Positions 54,855 to 64,000 of a DNA stretch of 64,000 nucleotides are shown in pieces. Position 1 is the stretch's first letter. Every line of letters begins with the position of its first letter. This DNA comes from Apodospora peruviana. Taxonomy: Eukaryota; Ascomycota; Sordariomycetes; Sordariales; Lasiosphaeriaceae. The stretch is from positions 3,038,001 through 3,102,000 of the forward strand of contig JAUEDM010000004.1 of assembly GCA_033439685.1 (NCBI GenBank). The letters are read 5' to 3'. Position numbers and translations under genes: made by a program. Under the pieces are notes generated by a model. The model searched no databases. It saw nothing but the letters and a program-made list of their open reading frames with translations, and had not been told where the DNA came from.

Positions 54855-56645
54855 TCAAACCGCCAAAAACAACCCCTGGATAGCAACCATGGCGCCCCAT
54901 GCACCAGGATCCGGCGGCAGCTCCTGACCTTCACCAACTCCGATGCCTACATATGTCGCCCTGCCGAGCCTCGGCTTCAGCGTCTTCGTCTTCTCCGCAC
55001 CCTTCACCGCCGCATCAACGCTGCCCGCAAAGTCCTGCCCAGCTTTCATGGCGTCTGCAAACGGAATAAGCGTGTCCATGACAGTGCGATCGCCAACCTT
55101 GGCCGGCGTGTACTGCCTCAAGTGTTCCAGCGCGTAGGACAGTGCTTTCGACCACACCGCCAGAGCTCCGTCTGTCCTGCCCAGCTCACTATTCTGTTCG
55201 ACAGCCGTGCGCAACGAAACGAAGAAGATTCCCAGGATACCCCCTAGCGTCCCACCCATCTTGCTCTCCACAATGTCTTCGAGTTCAGTGAGAACCTCCA
55301 CGACTGACCCCTTCGCGGCAAGTTGTCTCGCGTCAACCGCGTCCAGCAGCGCAACCGCCCCCGTCTGGAGCGTCAACCCGCAGTCGCCGTCGCCCATGAC
55401 GGTATCCCATCTCGTGAGATCCGGTTCCGCTTTTATTACTGCCTCGCAAGCGTTCTGCAGCATCTTCTCCAGTACCGCAGGGTCGACTTTCAGGTCCTTT
55501 GCGTCGTCAACAGGCCTCCTGGTCTCGACCGGCGGCGCGACCACCTGCTCCGACCTGGGCCGTCGTTGTGGGTAGTTCTGGAAGCCGGCAAACGCCTCCC
55601 ACATCGTGTCCGTCCTGACATCCAAGAAGCCCTTGATCTGATCAACTGAGTATGCGCCGTTGGTTGCCGCTGCAGCAGCGGTAATATTGATGACCGAGAC
55701 CGAAAAGGCGGGCGCGTTGAGCGACGTCTCTATACAACCGGCGTAGACGCGCTCGGGCGCCAGTTTCCAGTCCGCGAGGAGCTGTTGGAGGATCTCGTCG
55801 ACCAGTGCTCCGAGCTCGAGATTCGACATGCCGCCAAAGTTGCTGACCATCAACACAGTCTCGTCGCCGGGGCTGAACTTGACGTAGCCGCGTTCTGGAT
55901 CGCTCTCGTCCAGGCAGTACGTGAGGATCTGCTTGACGAGTCCCTCTGCTGTTGGCGCGGGAGATAGCTTCCTGTACCCGGGCTCGTTGTGCGGGCCGGT
56001 GCCAATCTCGACCTCGTCCTCGCCCAGAGCGCCGTGTTCCGTCCGTCCAGGCACATGGCAGTGGTCTAGCGTCGCCGCGATGCTGACCACCTGGGCCGTG
56101 ATGGCAATACCGAGGTCATAGAGCTCGTCGACTGATGCGCCCTGAGCGGCCGCAGCACCGAGGATCTTGAGCACCCCGATCTGCGAAGCCAGTCCGCGGC
56201 GACCAACAAGCGACCCACCTGTCTTGCCTATCGAGACGTCGTCGCCGCATATGAGCATCCGGCACGGGATCCCTTTCGCTTTCGTTTTTTCGGCTGCCAG
56301 CCCGAAGTGGAGGCAGTCGCCGGTGTAGTTGGTGATGACGAGGAGGGCGCCCTTGTCGGACGGGACGGCCTCGATTCCCGCCAGGATCTGCTTTGTGCTG
56401 GGCGACGCAAACACGTCACCAGCCACGGACGCGGCGAGCATGTTTTTCCCTACATAGCCAGCCCATGCTGGCTCGTGGCCGGATCCGCCGCCGCTGATGA
56501 TGCTGACGACAGAGCATGGGGAGTCGGGGTCGAAGACGACACGGTTGGTCTCGTCGAGGTTGAGGCGCGGGTTGTAGGAGATGAGGCCGCGGAGGGCCTT
56601 AGGGACGAGTCCCTCGAGCGAGGTGAAGAGGTGGCGTTTTGACAT
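54855..56645 (-). CDS. Dihydroxyacetone-type kinase (DAK), possibly erythrulose kinase
   Basis: Two-domain ATP-dependent kinase of dihydroxyacetone and related ketoses. Single exon, 596 residues. The DhaK domain has VVSIISGGGSGHEPAWAGYV and the hemiaminal-forming His219 in GTGPHNEPGYRKL. A linker follows, and the C-terminal DhaL ATP domain has WDTVMGDGDCGLTLQTGAVA, KMGGTLGGILGIFF and DRTVMDTLIPFADAM. All catalytic elements are present. Close homologues include glycerone kinases and the L-erythrulose kinases (bacterial LerK, Yarrowia EYK1). Linkage to RpiB- and TPI-type isomerases favours erythrulose over dihydroxyacetone here, by inference. Confidence 0.93.
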   Translation of the reverse strand: MSKRHLFTSLEGLVPKALRGLISYNPRLNLDETNRVVFDPDSPCSVVSIISGGGSGHEPAWAGYVGKNMLAASVAGDVFASPSTKQILAGIEAVPSDKGALLVITNYTGDCLHFGLAAEKTKAKGIPCRMLICGDDVSIGKTGGSLVGRRGLASQIGVLKILGAAAAQGASVDELYDLGIAITAQVVSIAATLDHCHVPGRTEHGALGEDEVEIGTGPHNEPGYRKLSPAPTAEGLVKQILTYCLDESDPERGYVKFSPGDETVLMVSNFGGMSNLELGALVDEILQQLLADWKLAPERVYAGCIETSLNAPAFSVSVINITAAAAATNGAYSVDQIKGFLDVRTDTMWEAFAGFQNYPQRRPRSEQVVAPPVETRRPVDDAKDLKVDPAVLEKMLQNACEAVIKAEPDLTRWDTVMGDGDCGLTLQTGAVALLDAVDARQLAAKGSVVEVLTELEDIVESKMGGTLGGILGIFFVSLRTAVEQNSELGRTDGALAVWSKALSYALEHLRQYTPAKVGDRTVMDTLIPFADAMKAGQDFAGSVDAAVKGAEKTKTLKPRLGRATYVGIGVGEGQELPPDPGAWGAMVAIQGLFLAV

Positions 56646-57224
56646 GCTGCAAAGAGTCTATGTGATGTTTGGTGGTGAAGGAGGAGTGGTGAGTTCCTGG
56701 GAGGTCAAGATACAATATCACAAGTTCCTCGACCCGGCGGGATAGTTCATTCGCTGCTGGGTCACTCGATTCAGAGCTCAACGACTGGCCGGTCCATGAT
56801 CCATCCGCTATTTACCTCTGCGGTGTTATAAGACACCAATGGAGCACTTGCCGGGGAGTGAGGTGGGGCAGCCACCTCGAGAAGCTCGAAAGAGGGGCGA
56901 AAGATGGATGCCCCTCTTCTTCCGATTTGCTCCCCCTGAACCCGGGGTCGGGTGGCAAGCTGTCCAGCCCTTTCCCCCGTAGCGTGTCACTGCGGAATAC
57001 CAAGTTTGGCAACACGGGCTGGATAAATGCCGACCTTCACAGGGTGTACAGGGACGAATATTGCCGGCCGCCGCCTGGGAAGGAAGCTAACCTAAGCTAT
57101 CTTGTTTTCATATGATGTTTTTCTCCAACCCCTCCAAGACAGCTTTTGTCTACCTCATTACCTTTACTCCAAGTACGCATTGAGAAATCTTGGACAAGAG
57201 CGGTAAGCGAACACGGTCGAGAGA
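56646..57224. promoter_or_regulatory. Divergent promoter of kinase and RpiB-type isomerase
   Basis: 579 bp. It contains the second GATGCCCCTCTTC site and, 12 bp upstream, the inverted half AGAGGGGC (56891-56898), forming an imperfect palindrome. Confidence 0.6.
56891..56919. promoter_or_regulatory. Shared motif, copy 2, within inverted repeat
   Basis: AGAGGGGC at 56891-56898 faces GCCCCTCT at 56910-56917; the right arm lies in the exact 13-mer GATGCCCCTCTTC (56907-56919). The arrangement suits a dimeric regulator; inference. Confidence 0.45.
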
Positions 57225-57843
57225 ATGAGCGCATCAAAGTGGAAGATTGCCATCGGCTGTGATGTAAGTTTTTCCCTCCCCTTTCCCCCTCCCCCCCCCC
57301 CCCCCCCCCCCTCTCCCGATCCGTCGTCCATCTACAACCCACCGCACAGGCAACCAACATTTGGACTTATTCGACCAGGATGCCGGCGTAGGCTACAAAA
57401 ACAAAATCAAGGAGGACTTCGCCGCCGACCCGCGCGTCGAGTCCGTCGTCGACGTCGGCACCGACGACAAGACCGCCTACCCGCACATCGCAGCGGCGGC
57501 CGCGAAGCTCGTCGCCTCGGGCGAGTGCGACCGCGCCCTACTCATCTGCGGCACCGGCCTGGGTGTCGCCATCTCGGCCAACAAGATCAAGGGCATCCGG
57601 GCCGTCACGGCGCACGACAGCTTCTCGGTCGAACGGGCGGTGCTGAGCAACAACGCGCAGGTGCTGTGCATGGGCGAGCGCGTCGTCGGGCTCGAGCTGG
57701 CTCGCCGCCTGGCCAAGGAGTGGTTGGGCTACGTGTTCGACGAGAGCAGTCCCAGCGCGGCCAAGGTTGCTGCGATTCATGAGTATGAGGAGGGCGAGCA
57801 TGGGATTGCAAAGGGGCCGGCGGAGGAGGTTAAAGGGTGTTGA
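57225..57843 (+). CDS. RpiB/LacAB-type sugar-phosphate isomerase, D-erythrulose 4-phosphate isomerase-like
   Basis: Two exons (57225-57263, 57379-57843), 167 residues. The splice joins IAIGCD to [14 protein letters not shown], rebuilding the RpiB start motif. The catalytic Cys motif [20 protein letters not shown], the His/Asp region [20 protein letters not shown] and [20 protein letters not shown] are intact. The [21 protein letters not shown] signature resembles tetrose-phosphate isomerases (DerI, EryI, Yarrowia EYI2) more than E. coli RpiB. Expected step: D-erythrulose 4-phosphate to D-erythrose 4-phosphate. The intron contains an exceptional poly-C run. Confidence 0.92.
57291..57311. repeat. 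Poly-C run of 21 in an intron
   Basis: Twenty-one consecutive C inside the 115-nt intron of the RpiB-type gene, preceded by further CCCT-rich sequence. The RNA may resist splicing or vary in length between isolates; a sequencing-length error is also possible. Confidence 0.9.
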
Positions 57844-58770
57844 GTTGTGTATCTTGCGTTTGATTTTGGGAATAGCAAAATACTGGTTGGATTAGGTAAG
57901 ATAGGTATAGATGGCAAAACCAAATGGATAGTCCACCTCTGACTAATTATCTCATACTGAATGATCTTGAGGGCCTCCACTGCTCGATTTCTCTTCTATA
58001 ATTATTTTCAAAACAGAAACTCCCCCAATATCCGGAAATACTCCAAATTGCATAGAGACGTCGACCGCCAAATGAACCATGTAGGCATTTTTGGTACGGT
58101 ATCATCATCATGCTCCCAGTTCTGTCAAGCTGGTTCTGATAATAACATCCGAGCTACTGGTTTTTACATAAGTTTCGGCTGTAAGTTGCCCCCCCATTCT
58201 CGGTGGTCGTACTAGTAATAGCCCGAACCAGCCGGCACTACGGATGTACCCACAGCTTGGACTAGGTCTAGTCCATACTATGGTATTGCGTGCAGGTAGT
58301 GTCTTGGGAGGTCGGTCTAGTTCTAGACTCGGGAAACAATAATGCAACCGAAAAATCTTGGATCTGGAAATTGGGCAATTGGGCTGCTTCTCGAAGAGTT
58401 CAATACCAAGGGACCTACGGTCACCGTCCCTAGGCCGTGGAATGGAGCTCTGGGCAAAGCTCTCCGCTGGAAAGATGTGGGGTTTCTATCATCTGTCTCT
58501 TCTCCATTTACTACCCCTCTTCAGTCCACATGTCATCGAACCAAACGCCGTCTCCACCAAACACCTGTTCGTGATGGGCGCGAATCCACAACCTATCAAA
58601 AGATAGCTGGGGTTTAGCGGGGACTAGGTACTAAATCACGTAACGAACTCTGCCTGAACGGGAGATCAGTTCTGCTCGACAAAGAACAGAACATCCGACA
58701 TCCACGAGACGGTAACTTGGAGGTTATCTAGACAACATTGAATCATCTGTTTGTTTTGTTCTGGGTCGAG
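57844..58770. promoter_or_regulatory. Upstream region of the TPI-type gene
   Basis: 0.9 kb; no gene found. The GATGCCCCTCTTC motif was not seen here. Confidence 0.5.
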
Positions 58771-59781
58771 ATGGAACCCCACAAGAGCAACGTCGACAAC
58801 CACCAGGGAGATGAGCACCTCGGCCAAGCTCAAACATCCGCAGCCAAAAGCACCCCAACCACGCTCCAGGACGACGGCACCGTCCAGGCGCCGATACGCC
58901 GCCGCATCGTGGGCGTCTCCACAAAGATGTACTTTGAGTCCCAGCGCACCACCGACTTCGTTCACTCCGTCTTGGGCATGCTCGGCTTCCCGCAACTGCC
59001 CGAGTACGACACGGCCAATCCGACCCTCTCCGACGTCCTCAGCAACATCGACGTCTTCATCATCCCCGACTTCGTTTCTCTCAAGGAGGTCGCGACGCAT
59101 GTCCGTACCCGTAAATGGCCTTACCCGCCTGTGCCCGGGAAGCCGAACGCGGAGCGACGCCTCATGGTCGGCGCGCAAGACTGCCACTGGCAAGAATTCG
59201 GCGCATTCACAGGCCAGGTCTCGCCCCTCGTGCTCCGCGAAGCGGGCTGTGACCTCGTCGAGCTGGGCCACGCTGAGCGCCGCCGCTACTTTGCCGAGAC
59301 CGATGAGACGACCGCCGCGAAAGCGGCCGCCGTCGCGCGTAACGGCATGATCCCGCTCGTCTGTGTTGGCGAGATGACCCACCCGGCGGATGATCCGCAC
59401 CACGTCGCCGAGGCAGCCGCCGAAGACGTCATGAAGCAGGTCCGCCCCGTGCTGCGCGCGATACCGGACGAGCAGGAGGTCGTGTTCGCGTACGAGCCCG
59501 TCTGGGCGATTGGTGCAGATGAACCGGCCTCCGCGGCGCACGTATGCGCCGTCGTCAAGAGGGTCAGAGAGAGCCCCGAGATCAAGGACAGGCGGGGGCT
59601 GACGAGGATCGTATACGGCGGAAGTGCCGGGCCGGGTCTGTTTGCCAAGCTGGCGCACGAGGTGGATGGCTTGTTTTTGGGTCGGTTCGCGCATGATCCG
59701 AAGCAGTTTGTCAAGACTATGTACGAGATTGCTGGACTGGAGCGGACCACAGCCGTGGCCGTGGCTGGTCCCTCCGGGTAG
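58771..59781 (+). CDS. Triosephosphate-isomerase-fold enzyme, L-erythrulose 1-phosphate isomerase-like
   Basis: Single exon, 336 residues, about 85 longer than glycolytic TPI. A polar 40-residue N-terminal extension precedes RRRIVGVSTKMYFESQ. Catalytic His in VELGHAERRRYFAETDE and Glu in FAYEPVWAIGADEPASAA are kept, as is the Lys of STK. However, the canonical N-x-K start is S-T-K and the GTG flap is changed to GADEP. The same changes mark the LerI/EryH/EYI1 tetrulose-phosphate isomerases. It ends with RIVYGGSAGPGLFAKLAHEV and a GRFAHDP phosphate loop. I chose the ATG giving MEPHKSNVDN. Confidence 0.92.
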   Translation: MEPHKSNVDNHQGDEHLGQAQTSAAKSTPTTLQDDGTVQAPIRRRIVGVSTKMYFESQRTTDFVHSVLGMLGFPQLPEYDTANPTLSDVLSNIDVFIIPDFVSLKEVATHVRTRKWPYPPVPGKPNAERRLMVGAQDCHWQEFGAFTGQVSPLVLREAGCDLVELGHAERRRYFAETDETTAAKAAAVARNGMIPLVCVGEMTHPADDPHHVAEAAAEDVMKQVRPVLRAIPDEQEVVFAYEPVWAIGADEPASAAHVCAVVKRVRESPEIKDRRGLTRIVYGGSAGPGLFAKLAHEVDGLFLGRFAHDPKQFVKTMYEIAGLERTTAVAVAGPSG

Positions 59782-60081
59782 TCTGTAAGTGGATAGGTAG
59801 GCACTCAGTCGATATGTTTGGTGAAATGATAGATATGAATGGTTGATAGAAGCGCAGCTAATCCTCAAATCTCACTGATAAAGGGGTGTGCGTATGAGTT
59901 TGTGTGAAAAAAAAAAAAAGTGTATTGACCTACTAAACCACCCACTACCCGATTTCCTGCCCACCCTGCCCACCACTTCAGTCACCGAACCTTCATTTCC
60001 ATCGACCCACGGCCTTGAACGAAAGCAACCAACAAGGGAAACTGCCGCACGCCTATACCGCCTGTTTATCACGCACGCGAT

Positions 60082-60117
60082 CCGAACCCTCCTGCTCGTC
60101 CGAACCCTCCTGCTCGT
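60082..60117. repeat. 18-bp tandem repeat, two copies plus part
   Basis: CCGAACCCTCCTGCTCGT is repeated exactly, followed by a third CCGAACC. Confidence 0.9.
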
Positions 60118-60146
60118 CCGAACCACCACCAAACAACCATTTCCAG

Positions 60147-60311
60147 ATGCCTCGCGATTTCGGGGACCTGTTTGACCCGGCGCTCACGGACTGGTGCAGC
60201 TTCACGCCACGGGAAGATGGAATGTACGGTTCTTCACCGGGTTCCCTCTCGCGTCGTCTATCTGATCCTCGTCTTATCAACTCGTCGATCTCATCCTTTG
60301 ATGCGGTATGA
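60147..60311 (+). CDS. Possible small protein or first exon
   Basis: An ATG preceded by CCAG opens 54 codons with coding-like composition (MPRDFGDLFDPALTDWCSFT, then GSSPGSLSRRLSDPRLINSS). The end GATGCG|GTATGA could be a splice donor, so this may be exon 1 of a longer gene, but I could not extend it convincingly. No family recognised. Confidence 0.3.
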   Translation: MPRDFGDLFDPALTDWCSFTPREDGMYGSSPGSLSRRLSDPRLINSSISSFDAV

Positions 60312-61649
60312 AGTTAGTCAACTTGGTGCCCAATCGGACGTGATATTGCTTAAGGACCTGCATGGGGCGAGACAAGCTCTTACCTCGGTCATTTTCACGT
60401 CCGTTTCCACGAGGAATCCGTTACCCAAATGGATCTTAAAGGCGATTCAGTTAGTTACGGGTTCTATTACCGTGTACATAGGTATCTACTCTCGATGTGA
60501 GAATGTGACGCACTTTAAACGAGTAGTTGTCTATCCCATACAAATCTATGAGGCAATCCCTTATGTCAACGAGAGTGGCGTCGGGTATCGAGACTATTTG
60601 TTCGTGTTTGAACACCCGCGGAGGCTGTTTTTGTTGACGGGACATTGTGAAAAGACAAGTATTGTCGGATCGAGGCGACGGGAATTCGGAGACGGTAGAA
60701 CAGCGGCCCTTGCGAGGACTTTCAAAATGGGAGATTTAAATCAGGTGCAAGCTACCCGGAAAGTAAAGTCAATGTGCGCGAGGATGGGGGATAATAAAGC
60801 GTAGTGTTGGGAAACGGCGGGACAAGGGGAAGAAACGAGGGGTCTGGGACTCTGGGTCGCAGGTTGTTGGCTTTTCATGCATTCTAATTATATAACAGCT
60901 AAGGTATTGCATCAAGTTGCACAAAGGACCAACACGCGCTAGGGCCAGAATGATTGGCTGCCAGAATACCAACGGATATGATATAACCTGCCGCGGGCGC
61001 TTAATCACACAGCATACGACCCGCACCAAGCCTCATATTTTTATGAGACCACTTTGGATGTTCGACGCCCGAAATTGATGGCATGGCCGGGGCTGGGTCA
61101 GTTTGGTGTTGGCAACAGGACCTGCATTGAGTACCTATTTACTGTGCTGTTCTCCTGCTTCAGATGGCCTCCCCAACCGGCTATCGAGAGGCAAGGTGAA
61201 CAAGTCCAACATAATTACGGAATACATTGGGAGTTAGTAACAATACGCGCCGATCCAGGTCCACGGTACCATAATCTCAAACAATCATGGCGGTCACTGG
61301 GGTCAATTAATCAAAGTCTGAATCAGGTTGGCACCAACAACAGACCGGTGCGCTTCCGAAATAGCATTTGACACAGCCACGAGATAGACCATGTGCACGA
61401 CCGGCGACTTCAAGGCCTTATCTCGCCTTGATGGCAAGACGTATAATGAGAAGCAAGGTGCCGGAATGAATGCCCCCAAGTCACCAAGTATGATAAAGAC
61501 CGTCCCCGTTGTTCAAGACGAGACAGCAAGCACCATACCTCAGTTAGGCCAGCATCCCGAAAACAGCAAATTACCATCTCCAGACTTGCGGATATCTTTC
61601 TATAAGAATTATAGTGCGAGACCAGGCAGAACGCACCCTAACCTTCACG

Positions 61650-64000
61650 ATGGACTGGGCGGATACCATTAGCCCGCTTTTGGCAGCCGACGAAACACTC
61701 TTTACTTACGACGAACAACCAGAAACAAGCTCCAGGGTATTGCAGCTGCAACGTGAAGTACGTTGGCACCTTCTCAGAAGTCCCAGTGTTACAAGTTAGT
61801 CCTAATACCAATTTGACTGTTCATTTAGGACGGCAAGCCAAAGGTGATAGTCCTGGACAATGGTCAGAGCTGGAAAAACTGGTCGAAGGTGAGTGGAACC
61901 GTTTCTCGGTCACCTATCGTGACATGTCAGAAGCCCTGATAAAAATTGACGCTGGTCATATACAAGAGTACCCCTTCAGGTTACGATATCCTGTAAGCAC
62001 TGCCACTCCTTTACTCTACGAGTCCTTTCATTTTAATATCTTCATTTCAAGACTTTGCAGTCGAGCTGCCACTCGAGCGAACGAATCGGACACTGGCATT
62101 AGCGCCCTTACGTTTGGTTTCAAGCATTGGAAAGATGCCACACAACGCCTATACGTTCATAAATCGATTGCGGGCGCGGTGCAGGGAACTTCTGCATCGC
62201 CTCCATCCGAGTATATTACCACTAAAATCGGTGGCGCCAGGGCGGTCATGTATACGGCGGGCTCTTGCCCGCACGTCCATGGAGGACTTGCGGTCTCGTC
62301 AACGTATTTTCCAGACCAGCGCCTGACAACAGGGGTAATCTTTGGCTGTGGGAGAAAGGAGATGGACAGAGTCCAAGACCTACTCAAAAAGTCAGAGGCG
62401 ACTGACCATCCGTTCCTCATGACAGGCGTATTTACCGAGCTTCAGAGACAGAGGCTTCAGAAAGCCTTGGATTTTGTCATTGACACTATTAATGACGTAA
62501 CCTCGGGAAACAAAATCAAGGACGGGTCAGATCTGCTAATCTGGGGTAAGGTCAAAGGACTAAGGACCTCCAGGCTCGACGTAGCCCAGCTGGAGGAGGA
62601 AATCAGGGCCACCCGATGCCAGGTCCAAAAGCTGATATCACTGACCAATGACCGATCATGGGGACTGGGAGATTGTCCAAACTGCAAGACGGCCAGAGAT
62701 TGTTCACATTGCAAGGAGACGACCGCCAGATATGGAAGATATAGAGAGCGATTTGAGGATATCTGCATCGAGTACGAGGCCATGATGTCCCGATGCCGAA
62801 TATACTCAGACACCATATCATTTACCAGAGACCTCGTAAGTCAACCCAACACCACGGGATATGATGGAGAAGGTTTGCACTAACGATACTTGATTCCTCA
62901 TACCTAGTGGATGGCTGAGCTGGCAAGGCTGGAATCAAAGGATAGCTCCAAGCAGGCGAAATATAGTACGGGGATGGCAATCATTGCGAGCTTGTTCTTG
63001 CCCGGCAGTACCTTCGCAGTAAGTACCTACCTACCTTACCTACCTACATACGCCTTGAGCAGATATTCAACACATATTACCCACCCACCATCTAACCAAG
63101 TAACCATCACAGACAATCATGGCAATGCCGATATTCAATTATGAAGCAAATTGGCGAGATATGAGCTTCAAGCCTTCCGAGAAATCAAATACACCGGTTT
63201 CTGGCTGGCTCTGGATCTGGTTTGCATTCACGGCTGCTGGTTGTGTTTTCAGCGCTTTTGTATTCCTCTCCTACACAGGAAAACTGAAAGGCTTTCTGAG
63301 AAATTTGTTCGGGTGGAACAAGCAGCAACAGAAGTCGAATCCTAGAGACAGGTTAACACTATCGACACCCCGGAAGCTTCCAGCGCGGCGAACACTGCCA
63401 ACCGCACCTGGCATGTCGTCGTTGACGACGGCGGCATCTCGAACGAACTCACCAGCTTCTTCCAGCCGATCAACACGCCCTCTGCTGGATAACTCCACCA
63501 CAACGACCAACTCGACTGTCCCAAGCAACTTGGTACCGCCGTCATCGACAACGGCCTTTACAGCCGCCAACGTATCCATAGCCGACTCAAGATTTCAAAC
63601 CAGGGCAGGGCGAGGGACATCTCATGCTGCCACTGTCAACACTGTGCCCGTAATGCAGTACGCCCACAATGCACCATTACCATCAGGTTCAGCAGTCAGT
63701 AATATCAACACGAACCGGAGCCAACAATTCCTCCCTTCATCTGGACCTCGACACCCCGGGACTTGGAGCGCCAACAGACCAGCAATGGCGGAATCATCTG
63801 GACCTCGGCACGCCGGGACTTGGAGTGCCAACGGACCAGCGATGGCAGCATCATCCACCACTACCAGTACCGCCACCAATTCGAGAAGCGAAATCAAGCC
63901 TCTGCCTGCTCAGCCTCGTCCGCCAAGACAACAACAGCAAGAAGCAGCAAATCCTTACTCTGGTCATAGCAACAACGGACGCAGCTATGATTTTGTATGA
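61650..64000 (+). CDS. Fungal CorA-like transmembrane protein
   Basis: Six exons (61650-61757, 61829-61888, 61967-61992, 62052-62835, 62908-63018, 63113-64000) join in phase to 658 residues; the stop is the last base of the window. The N-terminal domain includes DGKPKVIVLDNGQSWKNWSK, KIGGARAVMYTAGSCPHVHG, LAVSSTYFPDQRLTTGVIFG and HPFLMTGVFTELQRQRLQ. A coiled region contains CPNCKTARDCSHCKE. A CorA-like pair of membrane helices follows (YSTGMAIIASLFLPGSTFAT with IMAMPIFN, then GWLWIWFAFTAAGCVFSAFV). The GMN loop of true CorA magnesium channels is not seen, so transport is unproved. The long Ser/Thr/Pro tail holds a 19-residue repeat. Exon 3 is only 26 nt. Confidence 0.85.
63737..63850 (+). repeat. 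57-bp in-frame tandem repeat in CorA-like gene
   Basis: Two copies encoding SSGPRHPGTWSANRPAMAE and SSGPRHAGTWSANGPAMAA. It lies in the disordered tail; a length-variable locus is likely. Confidence 0.9.

Larger units (their letters stand above)
59782..61649. other. Intergenic 1.9 kb
   Basis: Contains a possible small gene (60147-60311), an 18-bp tandem repeat and the promoter/5' UTR of the CorA-like gene. An upstream ATG at 61391 opens a 93-codon frame that overlaps the CorA-like start out of frame; whether it is transcribed is unknown. Confidence 0.5.

Noticed and set aside
58666..59868. 400-codon minus-strand frame opposite the TPI-type gene
   Set aside because: Antisense shadow; plus-strand TPI motifs are unambiguous.
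60172..60804. 210-codon plus-strand frame downstream of the TPI-type gene
   Set aside because: Low coding character, non-ATG start and no family signature; a minus-strand frame at 60451-60645 is equally weak.
1..64000. CRISPR arrays, rRNA genes, bacterial operons, telomere repeats
   Set aside because: None seen on reading both strands; the window is ordinary eukaryotic chromosomal DNA.

Overview
The window is nuclear DNA of a filamentous ascomycete (Pezizomycotina). The evidence is short GT-AG introns with fungal branch and acceptor signals, a DIM-5-type H3K9 methyltransferase, UPF0132, fungal CorA-like and fungal ankyrin/zinc-finger families, a secreted pectate lyase, and a tRNA-Pro gene with an intron. 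A Sordariomycete-like origin is my inference from protein flavour. Gene models below were spliced by hand. For most multi-exon genes, reading-frame phase was checked across every intron.

Layout. 0-7 kb: a P450 cut by the window edge, a gene-poor stretch with a dead LINE fragment, then a seven-exon pectate lyase and a tRNA-Pro. 7.5-20 kb: RPT5 proteasome ATPase, a UPF0132 membrane protein, a decayed secreted Cys-rich gene, an uncharacterised secreted protein, mitochondrial uL10m and anthranilate phosphoribosyltransferase. 20-28 kb: three tRNA-maturation genes close together (tRNA ligase TRL1, RNase P/MRP subunit Rpp40, tRNA methyltransferase Trm11) with an ankyrin protein between. 28.7-38.2 kb: housekeeping genes GID4/VID24, Mago nashi, beta-COP (SEC26) and a UBTD-like ubiquitin-fold protein. 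39.8-51.2 kb: an island of decay. It holds a broken ubiquitin-like-domain gene, a frameshifted ankyrin gene, a broken zinc-finger gene and another remnant, interspersed with three intact genes (FMN reductase, DIM-5-like methyltransferase, secreted glucose/sorbosone dehydrogenase-like protein).

51.5-59.8 kb is the most interesting part: a compact five-gene set encoding a threonate/3-hydroxyisobutyrate-type dehydrogenase, a class II ketose-bisphosphate aldolase, a dihydroxyacetone-kinase-type kinase, an RpiB-type isomerase and a TPI-type isomerase with altered active-site motifs. The kinase plus the two isomerases match the logic of tetrulose (erythrulose) catabolism to D-erythrose 4-phosphate. 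The dehydrogenase and aldolase suggest an added tetronate-like branch. The two divergent promoters in the set share the exact 13-mer GATGCCCCTCTTC. The window ends at the stop codon of a six-exon CorA-like membrane protein.

Other points worth a look: TRL1 has an in-frame 54-codon Arg-Gly-rich tail directly after its TAG stop; the UBTD-like gene has its ATG alone on a coding exon; and the RpiB-type gene carries a 21-C run inside its intron.
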